A stretch of DNA of 64,000 bases from Burkholderiales bacterium PBB6 (lineage in GTDB: Bacteria; Pseudomonadota; Gammaproteobacteria; Burkholderiales; Burkholderiaceae_C), in contig NKIH01000006.1 in the NCBI GenBank assembly GCA_002255925.1, positions 1-64,000 on the forward strand, read 5' to 3'. The notes beneath the pieces are model-generated. The model saw nothing but the letters and a program-made list of their open reading frames with translations. It did not search any database and was not told the origin of the DNA. Below, piece after piece: positions 15,201 to 23,611 of the stretch. Position 1 is the first letter of the stretch. Every line of letters starts with the position of its first letter. The position numbers were made by a program, and so were the translations under genes.

Positions 15201-18200
15201 AGGCTGGAGACCTGGGCGGTGGTCAGCGCCACGATGGCGTCCGTGGCCAGCGATGCCAGCTGGGCCGTGCCCATGCCGTTCAGGGCAGCGCTGGTCAGCG
15301 CGGCAGCGTTGGTGCTGCTCAGGGCTGCGGCCTGCGCCGTGGTCAGCACAGCCGTCTGGGCGGCGGTCAGTGCAGCCACCTGCGTGGTCGACAGTGCATT
15401 CAGCGCATCGGTGCTCAGGCCGGCCACCTGGGTGCTGCTCAGGCCGATGATCTGGCTGGTAGCCAGGGCGGTGAGCTGGGCCGTGCCCAGGGCGTTGAGC
15501 TGGTCAGCGCTCAGGGCGCGCAGCGAGGTGGTGGACAGTGCACGCAGGTCCACCGTTTCGATGGCAGCCACTTGCGTGGTCGTCAGCGCCGCCAGCTGGG
15601 CGGTGGTGAGCTGGGTGTACTGGCCGGTGGTCAGGGCGGCGATGCCGTCGGTGCCCAAGGCCGCCAGGGCTTCGGTGCCGATGGCGCGCAAGGCGGCGGT
15701 GCCCAGCGCGGCCACGTCAGCCGATTCCATCGCGGCCGTCTGGGCACTGGTCAGGGCCGCGGCTTGCACGGCGGTGAGGTAACCCATCTGCGATGTGGTC
15801 AGCGCGTTCAGCGCGGCTGTGCCCAGGCCAGCCACCTGGGTGCTGGTCAGTGCAGCCACCTGGCCGCTGGTGAGCGCAGCCACCTGGCCGGCGGTCAGTG
15901 CATTCAGCTGCCCGCTGCCCAGGTTGGCCAGGGCGGCAGTGCTGAGGGCGCGCAGGTCATCGGTCTGCAGCACAGCCACCTGTTCGGTGGTGAAGGCCGC
16001 AGCCTGGGCGCTGGTCAGTGCACCGGCCTGCGCGGTGGTCAGGGCCACCACGCCAGCGGTCGACAGCGCGGCCACCTGGGCAGTGCCCAGGGCACGCAGC
16101 GCGGTCAGGCTGAGGGCGGCCACGTCGGCCGTCTCCAGCGCCACCAGTTGCTCGGTGGTCAGGCCCGGCACTTGCGCAGCGGTGAGGGCGGCGAACTGGG
16201 CCGAGGTCAGCGCGTTCAGCGTGGCGGTGGTCAGGCCGGCGATCTGGGTGGTGTCGAGCGCCGCCACTTGCGTGGCTTGCAGGTTGGTGAGCTGGGCGGT
16301 GCCAAGGGCGTTGAGCAGGTCAACACCCAGGCCGCGCAGCTGCGTGGCCGACAGCGCACGCAGGTCATCGGTGCTGATGGCGCCGACCTGGTCGGTGGTC
16401 AACGCTGCCAGCTGGGCGGTGCTCAGGCCCACGACCTGGCTGGTGGTCAGGGCGCGCAAGGCTGCGGTACTCAGTGCCGCGATCTGGTCGGTCAGCAATG
16501 CACCCAGCTGGGTCGTCGTCAAGGCAGCGGCTTGCGCCGAGCTCAGCGCAGCGACTTGCTCGGTGCCCAGGCTGCGAATGGCCGCGGTGCCCAGGGCGCG
16601 CAGGTCCACCGTTTCAATCGCACGGATCTGGTCGGTGCTGAGCGCGGCCACTTGGGCCGTGCTCAGGTTGGCCGATTGGGCGGCCGAGAGTGCGGCCACT
16701 TGCGCGGTGCTCAAGCCAGCCAGGGCGGCGGTGGTGATGTTCGACAGCGTGGTGTTCGACAGACCGGCCAGCGCAGCGGTGCTGAAGCCGGCGAGTTGCT
16801 CGCTCGTCAGGGCAGCGGCCTGCGCGGTGGTCAGGGCGTTGGCCTGCGCGGTCGTCAGCGCGCCGAACTCAGCCGAGGTCATCGCAACGATCTGGTCAGT
16901 GCTCAGGGCGCGCACGGCCGCGGTGCCCAGGGCAGCCACGTCGGCCACTTCCAGGCCGGCCACCTGGGCCGTCGTCAAACCAACCACCTGGGTGGAGGTG
17001 AGCGCCGCGAACTGAGCCGTGCCCAGCGCGTTCAGCGTGTCGGTGGTCAGGCCGTTGATCTGGGCCGTGCCCAGTGCCGCCACTTGCGCGGTGCGCAGCG
17101 CAGCCACCTGCGCGGCACCCAGGGCGTTGAGCTGGTCCACACCGAGGGCGGCCACCTGGGCGTTGGTCAGGCCTTGCAGGTCAGCGGTTTCCATGGCCGC
17201 GATCTGGTCGGTGGCCAGGGCCGCCACTTGCGCGGTGGTCAGGGCCGCGGTCTGGGCGCTGGACAGGGCCACCAGCGTGGCGGTCGACAGCGCGGCGATC
17301 TGGCCGGTGCCCAGGGCTTGCAGCTGCACGTTGGTCAGTGCGGCGGCCTGGCCGGCGGTCAGCGACGCGGCTTGTTCGGTGGTCAGCGCGGCCACCTGGG
17401 CGCTGGTCATGGCGCGCAGGTCAGCAGTTTCAATCGCGGCGACCTGGTCGCTGGTCAACGCGGCCACCTGGGCCGTGCCCAGGCTGGCGACTTGCGCGGT
17501 GGTGAGTGCGGCCACCTGGCCGGTGCTCAGGGCTGCCAGCGTGGCGGTTTGCAATGACGCGACTGCCGCATTGGCCAGGGCGGCCAGCTGGGCGGTGCCC
17601 AGGCTGCCGATCTGGTCGCTGCCCAGGGCAGCGGCTTGCAGCGAGGTCAGCGCCGCAGCCTGGGCACTGCCCAGTGCGGCCACGGCCGACGAATCAAGGG
17701 CGGCGATGCTGTCGGTGCTCAGGGCACGCAGGGCGCCGCTGGACAACGCAGCCACGTCGGCGGTTTCAAGCGCAGCGACCTGCTCGGTGGTCAAGGCGCC
17801 CACCTGCAGCGAGGTGAGGCGGCTGAACTGGGCCGTGGTCAGCGCATTCAGGTTGGTGGTGCTCAGGCCGCTGATCTGCGCGGTGCCCAGCAAGGCCACC
17901 TGGCCCGAGGTGAGCGCAGCCATCTGGGCGGTGCTCAGGCCGTTCAGCTGGCTGGCACTGAAGGCGGCCAGCTGGGCGGTGCCCAGCACGGCCAGGTCAG
18001 CCGTTTCCATCGCCGAGATCTGGTCACTGGTGAGCGAGGCCACCTGGGCGCTGGTCAGCGCGGCGAACTGGGCCGTGCCCATGCCCACCACCGCTGCGGT
18101 GGACAGGGCCTGGATCTGGTCGGTGCTCAGGGCACGCAACTGGGCCGAGCCCAGCGCGGCCGCCTGCGCGCCGCTCAGGGCAGCAATCTCTTCGGTGCCC

Positions 18201-21200
18201 AGCGCCTGCAGCGAGGCGGTGGTGATGGCACGCAGGTCAGCGGTTTCAAGCGCCGCGACTTGTTCGGTGCCCAGCCCAGCGGCTTGGGCGGTGGTCAGGG
18301 CTGCGGCTTGCGCGGTGGTGATGGCGGCCAGCTGGGCGCTGGTGAAAGCGGCGAGCGCGTCTGCCGACAGACCGGTGAAGGCCGAGGTCGAGAAGGCCGC
18401 AATCTCGCTGGTTTCCAGTGCAGCGATCTGGTCGCTGGTAAGTGCGCCGATCTGGGTCGAGCTCAGCACGGCGGCCTGGGCGGTGGTCAGTGCGGTGACG
18501 CCGGCGGCCGACAGCGCGCCGATCTGGTCAGAGCTCAGCGCACGCACGGCACCGGTGCCGATCTGCTCGATCACGGCGGTCGACAGGGCTGCCACCTGTG
18601 TGGTGGTCAGCGAGGCGACTTGCCCGCTGGTCAGCGCAGCCACCTGGCTGGAGCTGAAAGCGTTCAGTTGAGCCGAATCCAGCGCCGACACCTGGGCCGT
18701 CTGCAGGGCCGCCACCTGGGCAGCGCTCAACGCGGCAATCTGTGCAGAGTTCAGCGCGTTCAGCTGGTCACCGCTCAGGGCACGCACGCCGTTCACACCC
18801 AGGGCGCGCAGGTCTTCGGTCTGCATCGCCAGCATCTGGTCGGTGGCCAGCGCCGCCACCTGGTCGGTGGTCAGGGCGGCCACTTGCGCGGTGGTCAGGG
18901 CCACCACGTTGGCGGTGCCAAGCTCGGCCACCTGGCTGGTGGACAGGGCCTGGATCTGTGTGGTGGTGAGCGCACCCACCTGGCCCGTGCCCAGGGCCAG
19001 CAATTGCTCGCTGCTGAGGGCTTGCAGGCTGGCGTTGCCCAGGGCACGCAGATCGGCGGTTTCAATCGCGGCGATCTGGTCGGTGGTCAGGGCAGCCACC
19101 TGCTCGGTCGACAGCGCAGCCACCTGGCCGCTGGCCAGGGCGCCGATCTGGCCGGTGGTCAGGGCCGCGACGGCTTCGGTCGTCAGCGCGCGCACGGCGG
19201 CGGTGCCCAGCAAGGCGATGTTGCCGTTGCTCAGGCCGGCCACCTGGTCGCTGGTCAGGGCGGCGGTTTGCACGGCGCTCAAGGCAGCGGCCTGGGCCGA
19301 GCTCAGGGCCGCGATGGCACCCGAGGTCAAGGCACCCACGGCATCGGCGTCGAGGCCACGCACGGCAGCCACGCTCAGGGCGGCCACGTCGGCAGTTTCA
19401 AGGGCGGCGATCTGCTCGGTGGTGAGGTTCGCCACCTGGCCCGAGCTGAGTGCCGCGAACTGCGCGGTGCTCAGGGCGTTCAGGCGGTCGGTGGCCAGCT
19501 CGGACAACTGCGTGGTGCTGAGGGCGGCGAGTTGACCGTTCGTCAACGCGGCCATCTGGTTGTTGGTCAGCGCGTTCAGCTGCTCGCTGCTCATCGCGGC
19601 CAGCTGGGCGCTGCCCAGCACGGCCACATCGCGGGTTTCCATTGCAGCCACCTGGTCGGTGGTCAGCGCAGCCACCTGGGTTGAGGTCAGGCCGGCGACG
19701 GCGGCGGTGTCGAGGGCGGCAATCGCGGCGGTGCTCAGGGCCTGGATCTGGTCAGTGCCCAGGTTGCGCAGGCTGGCCACGCGCAGGGCGGCGGCGTCGG
19801 CGGTGTCGAGGGCAGCGATCTGCGCGGTCGTCAGGCCAGCCACCTGGGCCGAGGTCAGCGCAGCCATCTGGGCCGTGCCCAGCGCGTCCAGGTTGGTGGT
19901 GCTCAGGCCGGCCAGCTGGTCGCTGGAGAGCGAGGCGATCTGCGTGGTCGTCAGCCCGGCCATCAGGCCGGTGCTGAGTGCATTCAGCTGTTCGGTGCCC
20001 AGCTGCGCCAGTTGCGCCGTGCTCAGGGCTTGCAGGTCGGCCGATTCAATCGCGCCCACCTGATCGGTGGTCAGGGCCGCCATCTGGTCGGTGGTCAGGG
20101 CCTTGATCTGGGCGGTGCCGAGCGCAGCAAAGTTGGCCGTGCCCAGCGCCACGACCTGATCGGTCGAGAGCAGACGCACCTGGGCGTCGCTCAGCGCCGC
20201 CACCTGGGCGGTGCCAAGCGCGGCGAATTGTTCGGTCGACAAGGCGCCGAGGGCGTTCGAGCCCAGCGCGCGCAGGTCATCGGTTTGCAGGTGCGTGATC
20301 TGCTCGGTCGACAGCGCGGCCACCTGGGCGGTGCCCAGTGCGGCAACCTGGCTGCTGCTCAGGGCCACGATCTGGGCCGAGCCCAGCGCGCCCACGGCGT
20401 CGGCCGCCAGGGCCTGCACGTTGGCGGTGCCCAGCGCCAGCACATCGGCCGTGCTCAGGGCGGCGGCCTGGTCGCTGGTGAGTGCCGCGGCCTGAGCCGT
20501 GGTCAGGGCAGCGGCCTGGGCGGTGGTGAAGGCTGCCACCTGGTCGGTGGTCATGCCGGCGATCTGGGCGGTGCCCAGCGCGCGCAGGGCCACGGTGGCC
20601 AGCGCGGCCACGTCCACGGCGTCCATCGCTGCCACCTGGGTGTCCGACAAGGCGCCGGCTTGCACAGCCGTCAGGCCAGCCACTTGCGCGGTCGTCAGGG
20701 CGGCCAGCACATCGGTGCTCAGCGCGGCCATCTGCGAGGTGGTCAGTGCCGCCACTTGCGTGGCCGTCAGGGCTGCCACACGGGCCGCATCCAGCGCATT
20801 CAGCTGGTCACCCGACAGGGCCGCCACCTGCACGCCGCGCAGGGCGGCCAGGTCAGCGGTTTCCATCACGGCGATCTGGTCGGTGCCCATGCCGGCGATC
20901 TGCGCGGTGGACAGCGCAGACACCTGCGCGGTGGTCAGTGCCACCACGTTGGCGGTGGTCATCGCGGCCACGCGGTCGGTCGACAAGGCGGCCAGCTGGG
21001 CGGTGGTCAGCGCAGCGGTTTGCGGCGCCGTCAGGGCAGCGATCTGCTCGGTCGACAAGGCGCCGACGGCAGCGGTGGTCAGGTTGCGGAAGTCGCCCGA
21101 CTCCATTGCCACGAGCTGGTCGGTCGTCAGGGCCGGCGTCTGCACGCTGGTGAGCGCGGCGACTTGCGTGCTGGTCAGGGCCACCACCTGGGCGGTGCCC

Positions 21201-23263
21201 AGGGCGGCGAGTGCGTTGGTCGTCAGCGCGGCCACGGCGGCCGGCGTGAGCGATTGCAGATCGGCGGTTTCAATCGCGGTGATCTGGCTGCTGGTCAGGG
21301 CGGCGGCCTGGGCCGTGCCAAGGGCGGCGAACTGGCTGCCACTCATGGCGGCCAGCACGTCGGTGCTCAAGGCTGCCACTTGCAAGGCGCCCAGGGCGCG
21401 GATGGCGGTGGTGCCGAGGGCGGCCGCATCGGCGGTTTCGAGCGCGGCCACCTGAGCCGTGGTCAGGGCGGCAATTGCGGCGGTGCCCAGGCTGGCCATC
21501 TGGGCGGTGCTCAGGGCGTTCAGCGTGGCGGTGTCGAGTGCGGCCACTTGCGTGGTCGTCAGGCTGGCGAGCTGGGTATTGCCCAAGGCCACCACCTGGG
21601 CGCTGCCCAGGGCGTTCAGTTGGGCGGCGCTCAGGGCCTGCAGCTGCGGGGCCGTCAGCGCGGCCAGGTCAGCGGTTTCCAGCGCGGCCATCTGCTCAGT
21701 GCCGAGTGCGGCGACCTGGGCAGTGGTCAGGCTGGCGGTCTGGGCGGTGTTCAGGGCACGCAGGTCAGCGGTTTCAAGCGCAGCCACCTGGGCAGTGCCG
21801 AGGGCACGCAGCTGCGTGGCCGTCAGGGCAGCCATCTGGCCGGTGCCCAGCTGCACGATCTGGTCGGTCGTCAGAGCGGCCAGTTGCGTGGTGGTGAGTG
21901 CAGCCACCTGGCCGCTGCTCAAGGCCGTCACGCCGTCGGTGCCGATGGCGACCAGCGCCGCAGTGCTCAGGGCACGCAGCGCGTTGGTGTTGAGGGACGT
22001 CAGGTCGGCCGAATCAAGGGCGGCCACCTGGGTAGAAGACAAAGCCGCGGCTTGCGCAGTGGTGAACGCGGCCACCTGGCTGCTGGTCAGCGCGGCCATG
22101 TGGGCCGTGTCCAGGCCCGCCACCTGGCTGCTGGTGAGCGCGGCCACCTGGGCGGTGGTCAGCGCGGCCAGGCCAGTGGAGGTCAAGGCGTTCAGCTGGG
22201 CGCTGCCCAGCGCGGTGATGACCGAGGTCTTCAGAGCCGCCAGATCGGCGGTTTCCATCGCGGCCAGCTGTTCGGTGGTCAGCACGGCGACGCGGGTGGC
22301 GCCGAGCGTGGCGACCTGCGCCGTGGTCAGGGCGTTCAAATCAGCCGTCGACAGCGCGGCGACCTGCGCCGTCGTCAGGGTGGCGATCTGGGTGGTGCTC
22401 AGGCCGGCGATCTGGGCACTGCCGAGCGCATCGATCTGGGCGGTGCCGAGGGCGGCAATGGCCACCGGCTTCAGGGCATTCAGCTGGTCGGTGCTCAGCG
22501 ACGCCATCTGGTCGGTCGTCAGCGCTGCGGCTTGCGCGGTGCTCAGGCCTTGTACCTGCGCCGTGGTCAGCGCGGCCACCTGGGCGGTGCCCAGTGCAGC
22601 CACCTGCGTGGTACTCAGGGCTGCCACGCTGGCGGTGCTGAGTGCACGCAGATCCACGGTTTCAAGGGCGGCCACCTGGGCGGTGCTTAGGGCCTGCAGC
22701 TGGCGGGTCGTCAGGCCAGCCACCTGGGCGGTGCCCAGCGCCTGGATGGCATCAGTGGCCAGTGCCTGCAGCGAGGCGGTGTTCAGGGCGCGCACCGCCG
22801 TCAGCGACAAGGCGGCCACATCACCCGACTCCATCGCCGCGGCCTGCGCGGTGGTGATGGCGCCGGCCTGCGCGGCGGTCAGCAGGCCCATCTGGGCGGT
22901 GCTGAAGGCGTTCAGGTTGGCGGTGCTCAGGGCGGCGATCTGGGTGCTGGTCAGCGCCAGCACCTGGTTGTTGCCCAGCGCGCCCATCTGCACCGAGCTC
23001 AGCGAGTTCAGCTGGTCAGACGTCAGCGCCGCGATGCTGGTGGCCGGCAAGGCCCGCAAGTCCTGGGTTTCCAGCGCCGAGATCTGCGCCGTGCTCAGGC
23101 CCGCCAGCCGGGCGGCCGGAATGGCGACCATCTGTGCCGTCGTCAACGCCGCGATCTGCGCCGTTGAAAACGCGGCCCAGTCCTCCGTCGTCAGGCGAAA
23201 GATCGATGCCGTAGACAGCGCGGCAATCTGGGCCGTGGACAGATTCGGGATATAGGTCGCCAT
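12203..23263 (-). CDS. Giant octapeptide-repeat protein with C-terminal Ca-binding domain, putative type I secretion substrate
   Basis: About 3686 residues from the Met of MATYIPNLSTAQIAALSTAS, preceded by GGAG six bases away. From residue 5 to about 3440 it is a tandem of octads with consensus [AG]-L-[STGE]-[TS]-[ADE]-Q-[VIL]-A, roughly 430 copies. It is rich in Ala, Leu, Thr, Ser and Gln; I saw no Cys. Marker octads (ETADLR, ETADVA, DQLN) recur in blocks of 10-7-7-10 octads, making a 272-residue superrepeat. About residues 3447-3610 hold EF-hand-like Ca sites (DLDGNG, DVNGDG, DSNHDG, DANHDG), a feature of many type I secreted proteins. The final 75 residues are Ala/Ser/Leu-rich and may be the secretion signal. 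There is no N-terminal signal peptide. Export by the system at 3520-8656 is inferred. It could be an adhesin, a matrix fibre or an S-layer-like protein. Confidence 0.9.
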   Translation of the reverse strand: MATYIPNLSTAQIAALSTASIFRLTTEDWAAFSTAQIAALTTAQMVAIPAARLAGLSTAQISALETQDLRALPATSIAALTSDQLNSLSSVQMGALGNNQVLALTSTQIAALSTANLNAFSTAQMGLLTAAQAGAITTAQAAAMESGDVAALSLTAVRALNTASLQALATDAIQALGTAQVAGLTTRQLQALSTAQVAALETVDLRALSTASVAALSTTQVAALGTAQVAALTTAQVQGLSTAQAAALTTDQMASLSTDQLNALKPVAIAALGTAQIDALGSAQIAGLSTTQIATLTTAQVAALSTADLNALTTAQVATLGATRVAVLTTEQLAAMETADLAALKTSVITALGSAQLNALTSTGLAALTTAQVAALTSSQVAGLDTAHMAALTSSQVAAFTTAQAAALSSTQVAALDSADLTSLNTNALRALSTAALVAIGTDGVTALSSGQVAALTTTQLAALTTDQIVQLGTGQMAALTATQLRALGTAQVAALETADLRALNTAQTASLTTAQVAALGTEQMAALETADLAALTAPQLQALSAAQLNALGSAQVVALGNTQLASLTTTQVAALDTATLNALSTAQMASLGTAAIAALTTAQVAALETADAAALGTTAIRALGALQVAALSTDVLAAMSGSQFAALGTAQAAALTSSQITAIETADLQSLTPAAVAALTTNALAALGTAQVVALTSTQVAALTSVQTPALTTDQLVAMESGDFRNLTTAAVGALSTEQIAALTAPQTAALTTAQLAALSTDRVAAMTTANVVALTTAQVSALSTAQIAGMGTDQIAVMETADLAALRGVQVAALSGDQLNALDAARVAALTATQVAALTTSQMAALSTDVLAALTTAQVAGLTAVQAGALSDTQVAAMDAVDVAALATVALRALGTAQIAGMTTDQVAAFTTAQAAALTTAQAAALTSDQAAALSTADVLALGTANVQALAADAVGALGSAQIVALSSSQVAALGTAQVAALSTEQITHLQTDDLRALGSNALGALSTEQFAALGTAQVAALSDAQVRLLSTDQVVALGTANFAALGTAQIKALTTDQMAALTTDQVGAIESADLQALSTAQLAQLGTEQLNALSTGLMAGLTTTQIASLSSDQLAGLSTTNLDALGTAQMAALTSAQVAGLTTAQIAALDTADAAALRVASLRNLGTDQIQALSTAAIAALDTAAVAGLTSTQVAALTTDQVAAMETRDVAVLGSAQLAAMSSEQLNALTNNQMAALTNGQLAALSTTQLSELATDRLNALSTAQFAALSSGQVANLTTEQIAALETADVAALSVAAVRGLDADAVGALTSGAIAALSSAQAAALSAVQTAALTSDQVAGLSNGNIALLGTAAVRALTTEAVAALTTGQIGALASGQVAALSTEQVAALTTDQIAAIETADLRALGNASLQALSSEQLLALGTGQVGALTTTQIQALSTSQVAELGTANVVALTTAQVAALTTDQVAALATDQMLAMQTEDLRALGVNGVRALSGDQLNALNSAQIAALSAAQVAALQTAQVSALDSAQLNAFSSSQVAALTSGQVASLTTTQVAALSTAVIEQIGTGAVRALSSDQIGALSAAGVTALTTAQAAVLSSTQIGALTSDQIAALETSEIAAFSTSAFTGLSADALAAFTSAQLAAITTAQAAALTTAQAAGLGTEQVAALETADLRAITTASLQALGTEEIAALSGAQAAALGSAQLRALSTDQIQALSTAAVVGMGTAQFAALTSAQVASLTSDQISAMETADLAVLGTAQLAAFSASQLNGLSTAQMAALTSGQVALLGTAQISGLSTTNLNALTTAQFSRLTSLQVGALTTEQVAALETADVAALSSGALRALSTDSIAALDSSAVAALGSAQAAALTSLQAAALGSDQIGSLGTAQLAALANAAVASLQTATLAALSTGQVAALTTAQVASLGTAQVAALTSDQVAAIETADLRAMTSAQVAALTTEQAASLTAGQAAALTNVQLQALGTGQIAALSTATLVALSSAQTAALTTAQVAALATDQIAAMETADLQGLTNAQVAALGVDQLNALGAAQVAALRTAQVAALGTAQINGLTTDTLNALGTAQFAALTSTQVVGLTTAQVAGLEVADVAALGTAAVRALSTDQIVAMTSAEFGALTTAQANALTTAQAAALTSEQLAGFSTAALAGLSNTTLSNITTAALAGLSTAQVAALSAAQSANLSTAQVAALSTDQIRAIETVDLRALGTAAIRSLGTEQVAALSSAQAAALTTTQLGALLTDQIAALSTAALRALTTSQVVGLSTAQLAALTTDQVGAISTDDLRALSATQLRGLGVDLLNALGTAQLTNLQATQVAALDTTQIAGLTTATLNALTSAQFAALTAAQVPGLTTEQLVALETADVAALSLTALRALGTAQVAALSTAGVVALTTAQAGALTSAQAAAFTTEQVAVLQTDDLRALSTAALANLGSGQLNALTAGQVAALTSGQVAALTSTQVAGLGTAALNALTTSQMGYLTAVQAAALTSAQTAAMESADVAALGTAALRAIGTEALAALGTDGIAALTTGQYTQLTTAQLAALTTTQVAAIETVDLRALSTTSLRALSADQLNALGTAQLTALATSQIIGLSSTQVAGLSTDALNALSTTQVAALTAAQTAVLTTAQAAALSSTNAAALTSAALNGMGTAQLASLATDAIVALTTAQVSSLTTGNLAALTSTQVAAFETADLRAISSTGLRAMSSDQLNALTSTQVAALATAQVASLTTAQVATLTTGNLNALTTAQFNALTTVQAAALTTAQVAALETADVAALNTNALKALTTASIAALTTDAVAALTATQAAALTTAQTATLSSAQVAALETADLAALSVASLAAVTTGALAGLGSAQIVALTSAEVAGLTTAQVAALSSTQIAALETGDLRALGTAAVRALSTDQLVALETAQVAALTTVQLRALSTTQVAALATDDLAAMSSDQIASLTTSQLQALTSTQLPAIETADLRALGSAQIAAFSAGQLNNLTTGQMAALSTGQTVALTTAQVAGLDTAHLNALSSTQLASFGTAQVAALTTAQLAAMETADVAGLPTAGLRALSTAQLTALGTEHFAAMSNAQVAALTTAQVAALGTDELNAFSSAQIGALTSTQMAALTVAQVTAFDTADLAAIGTVNLRALGTAQVAALTTDAVVALSTAQVAALTTAQAAALTSAQAAALETGDIAALGTLNLRALSTAAIAALDTANIDQLSTTQVAALTSAQAAALTTTQIDTLGTADLAAFNTVNLRALSTAALGAFGTDDIAALGTSQIASLTTTQVASLSTLQIAAIETPDLVALGTASLRALSTAQIDALTTAQVAALTTTSLNALTTDQIVAIATDDIQALGTRFGGLSTGHVAALTTEQFASLTSTEIGALTVAQARALTTAEIAAFTTDQIGSLGTAQIAAMSSTQVAAFEADDVGVMNAAQLDAFFAVTPIVLDLDGNGIQTIAAADGVSFDLNGTGTVRQTGWVGGNDGLLAMDVNGDGLINNGTELFGAGTLDANGHRAGNGYAAMALQDSNHDGLLSALDTNFDKLRVWVDANHDGKTDAGELKTLTEAGVASISLAHTTGSESDNGNLLGLVGSYTGTDGGTHAAADVWFTKAVDASASEASSTAALPALSDLLSAPTTLATDLLSSGVTNVAVNAAAAATAAFTAHRGIDEEQRNLPLL
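12940..23250 (-). repeat. 24-bp coding repeats organised in 816-bp superrepeats
   Basis: The array is a continuous run of 24-base units (each an octapeptide) within the giant gene. The marker GTTTCCAT, encoding the METAD octad, starts at 17187, 18003 and 19635, exactly 816 and 1632 bases apart. The equivalent octads fall near 16371 and 18819. A shortened copy of 408 bases (17 octads) lies between about 19635 and 20043. Units are diverged, not identical, so the array is old. Confidence 0.9.
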
Positions 23264-23611
23264 GAAAAACTCCAGTGTTCGTTTCTGCGACACGGGCTGA
23301 ACAACAACCTGTGTCGGCCACCGGGTCCGGAATCGGGTGCGGAAATGCACCAGATCCGGACAAGGTGGGCGTCGAACCTTGTTTCGGCGACAGTTCTGAA
23401 GAGTTAAGCGATTTGGCGAATTGGCCGGAATGCAGCCGCTGTTCGGTGATTAACCGCACACTGTGCCTTCACGGACCCACGGCGCGCCACCCCCGTTCGA
23501 CACGTTTCCAATGGATCTGCGACTTTTATCATTTAATGCGCGAAGCCGGCGCCGAGGATCGACCAGGGGCCCTCACGCCCCCGGCATGCCCAGCTCAACG
23601 CACCAAGCGCC
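23264..23611. other. Gene-free upstream region of the giant repeat gene
   Basis: No supported gene. It must contain the promoter of the giant gene, which reads leftward. Visible elements are a dyad CAAGGT-N9-ACCTTG at 23361-23381 and a pair of TCCGGA palindromes flanking 23327-23360, either of which could be an operator. I could not assign a clear -35/-10 pair. Confidence 0.4.

Noticed and set aside
12437-22690. Very long open frames on the plus strand opposite the giant gene (up to about 1700 codons)
   Set aside because: They mirror the 24-base coding repeat: its period is a multiple of three and its codons rarely give stops in reverse. The products are low-complexity Gly/Arg/Gln strings without starts or ribosome-binding sites that make sense.
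12940-23250. CRISPR-like tandem array
   Set aside because: The repeats are contiguous, diverged, in coding frame and have no unique spacers; no cas genes are present.
23264-23611. LapA-like N-terminal retention module or Sec signal for the giant protein
   Set aside because: The extra 29 residues available upstream of the chosen Met are basic and have no hydrophobic core; repeats begin directly after the chosen start.
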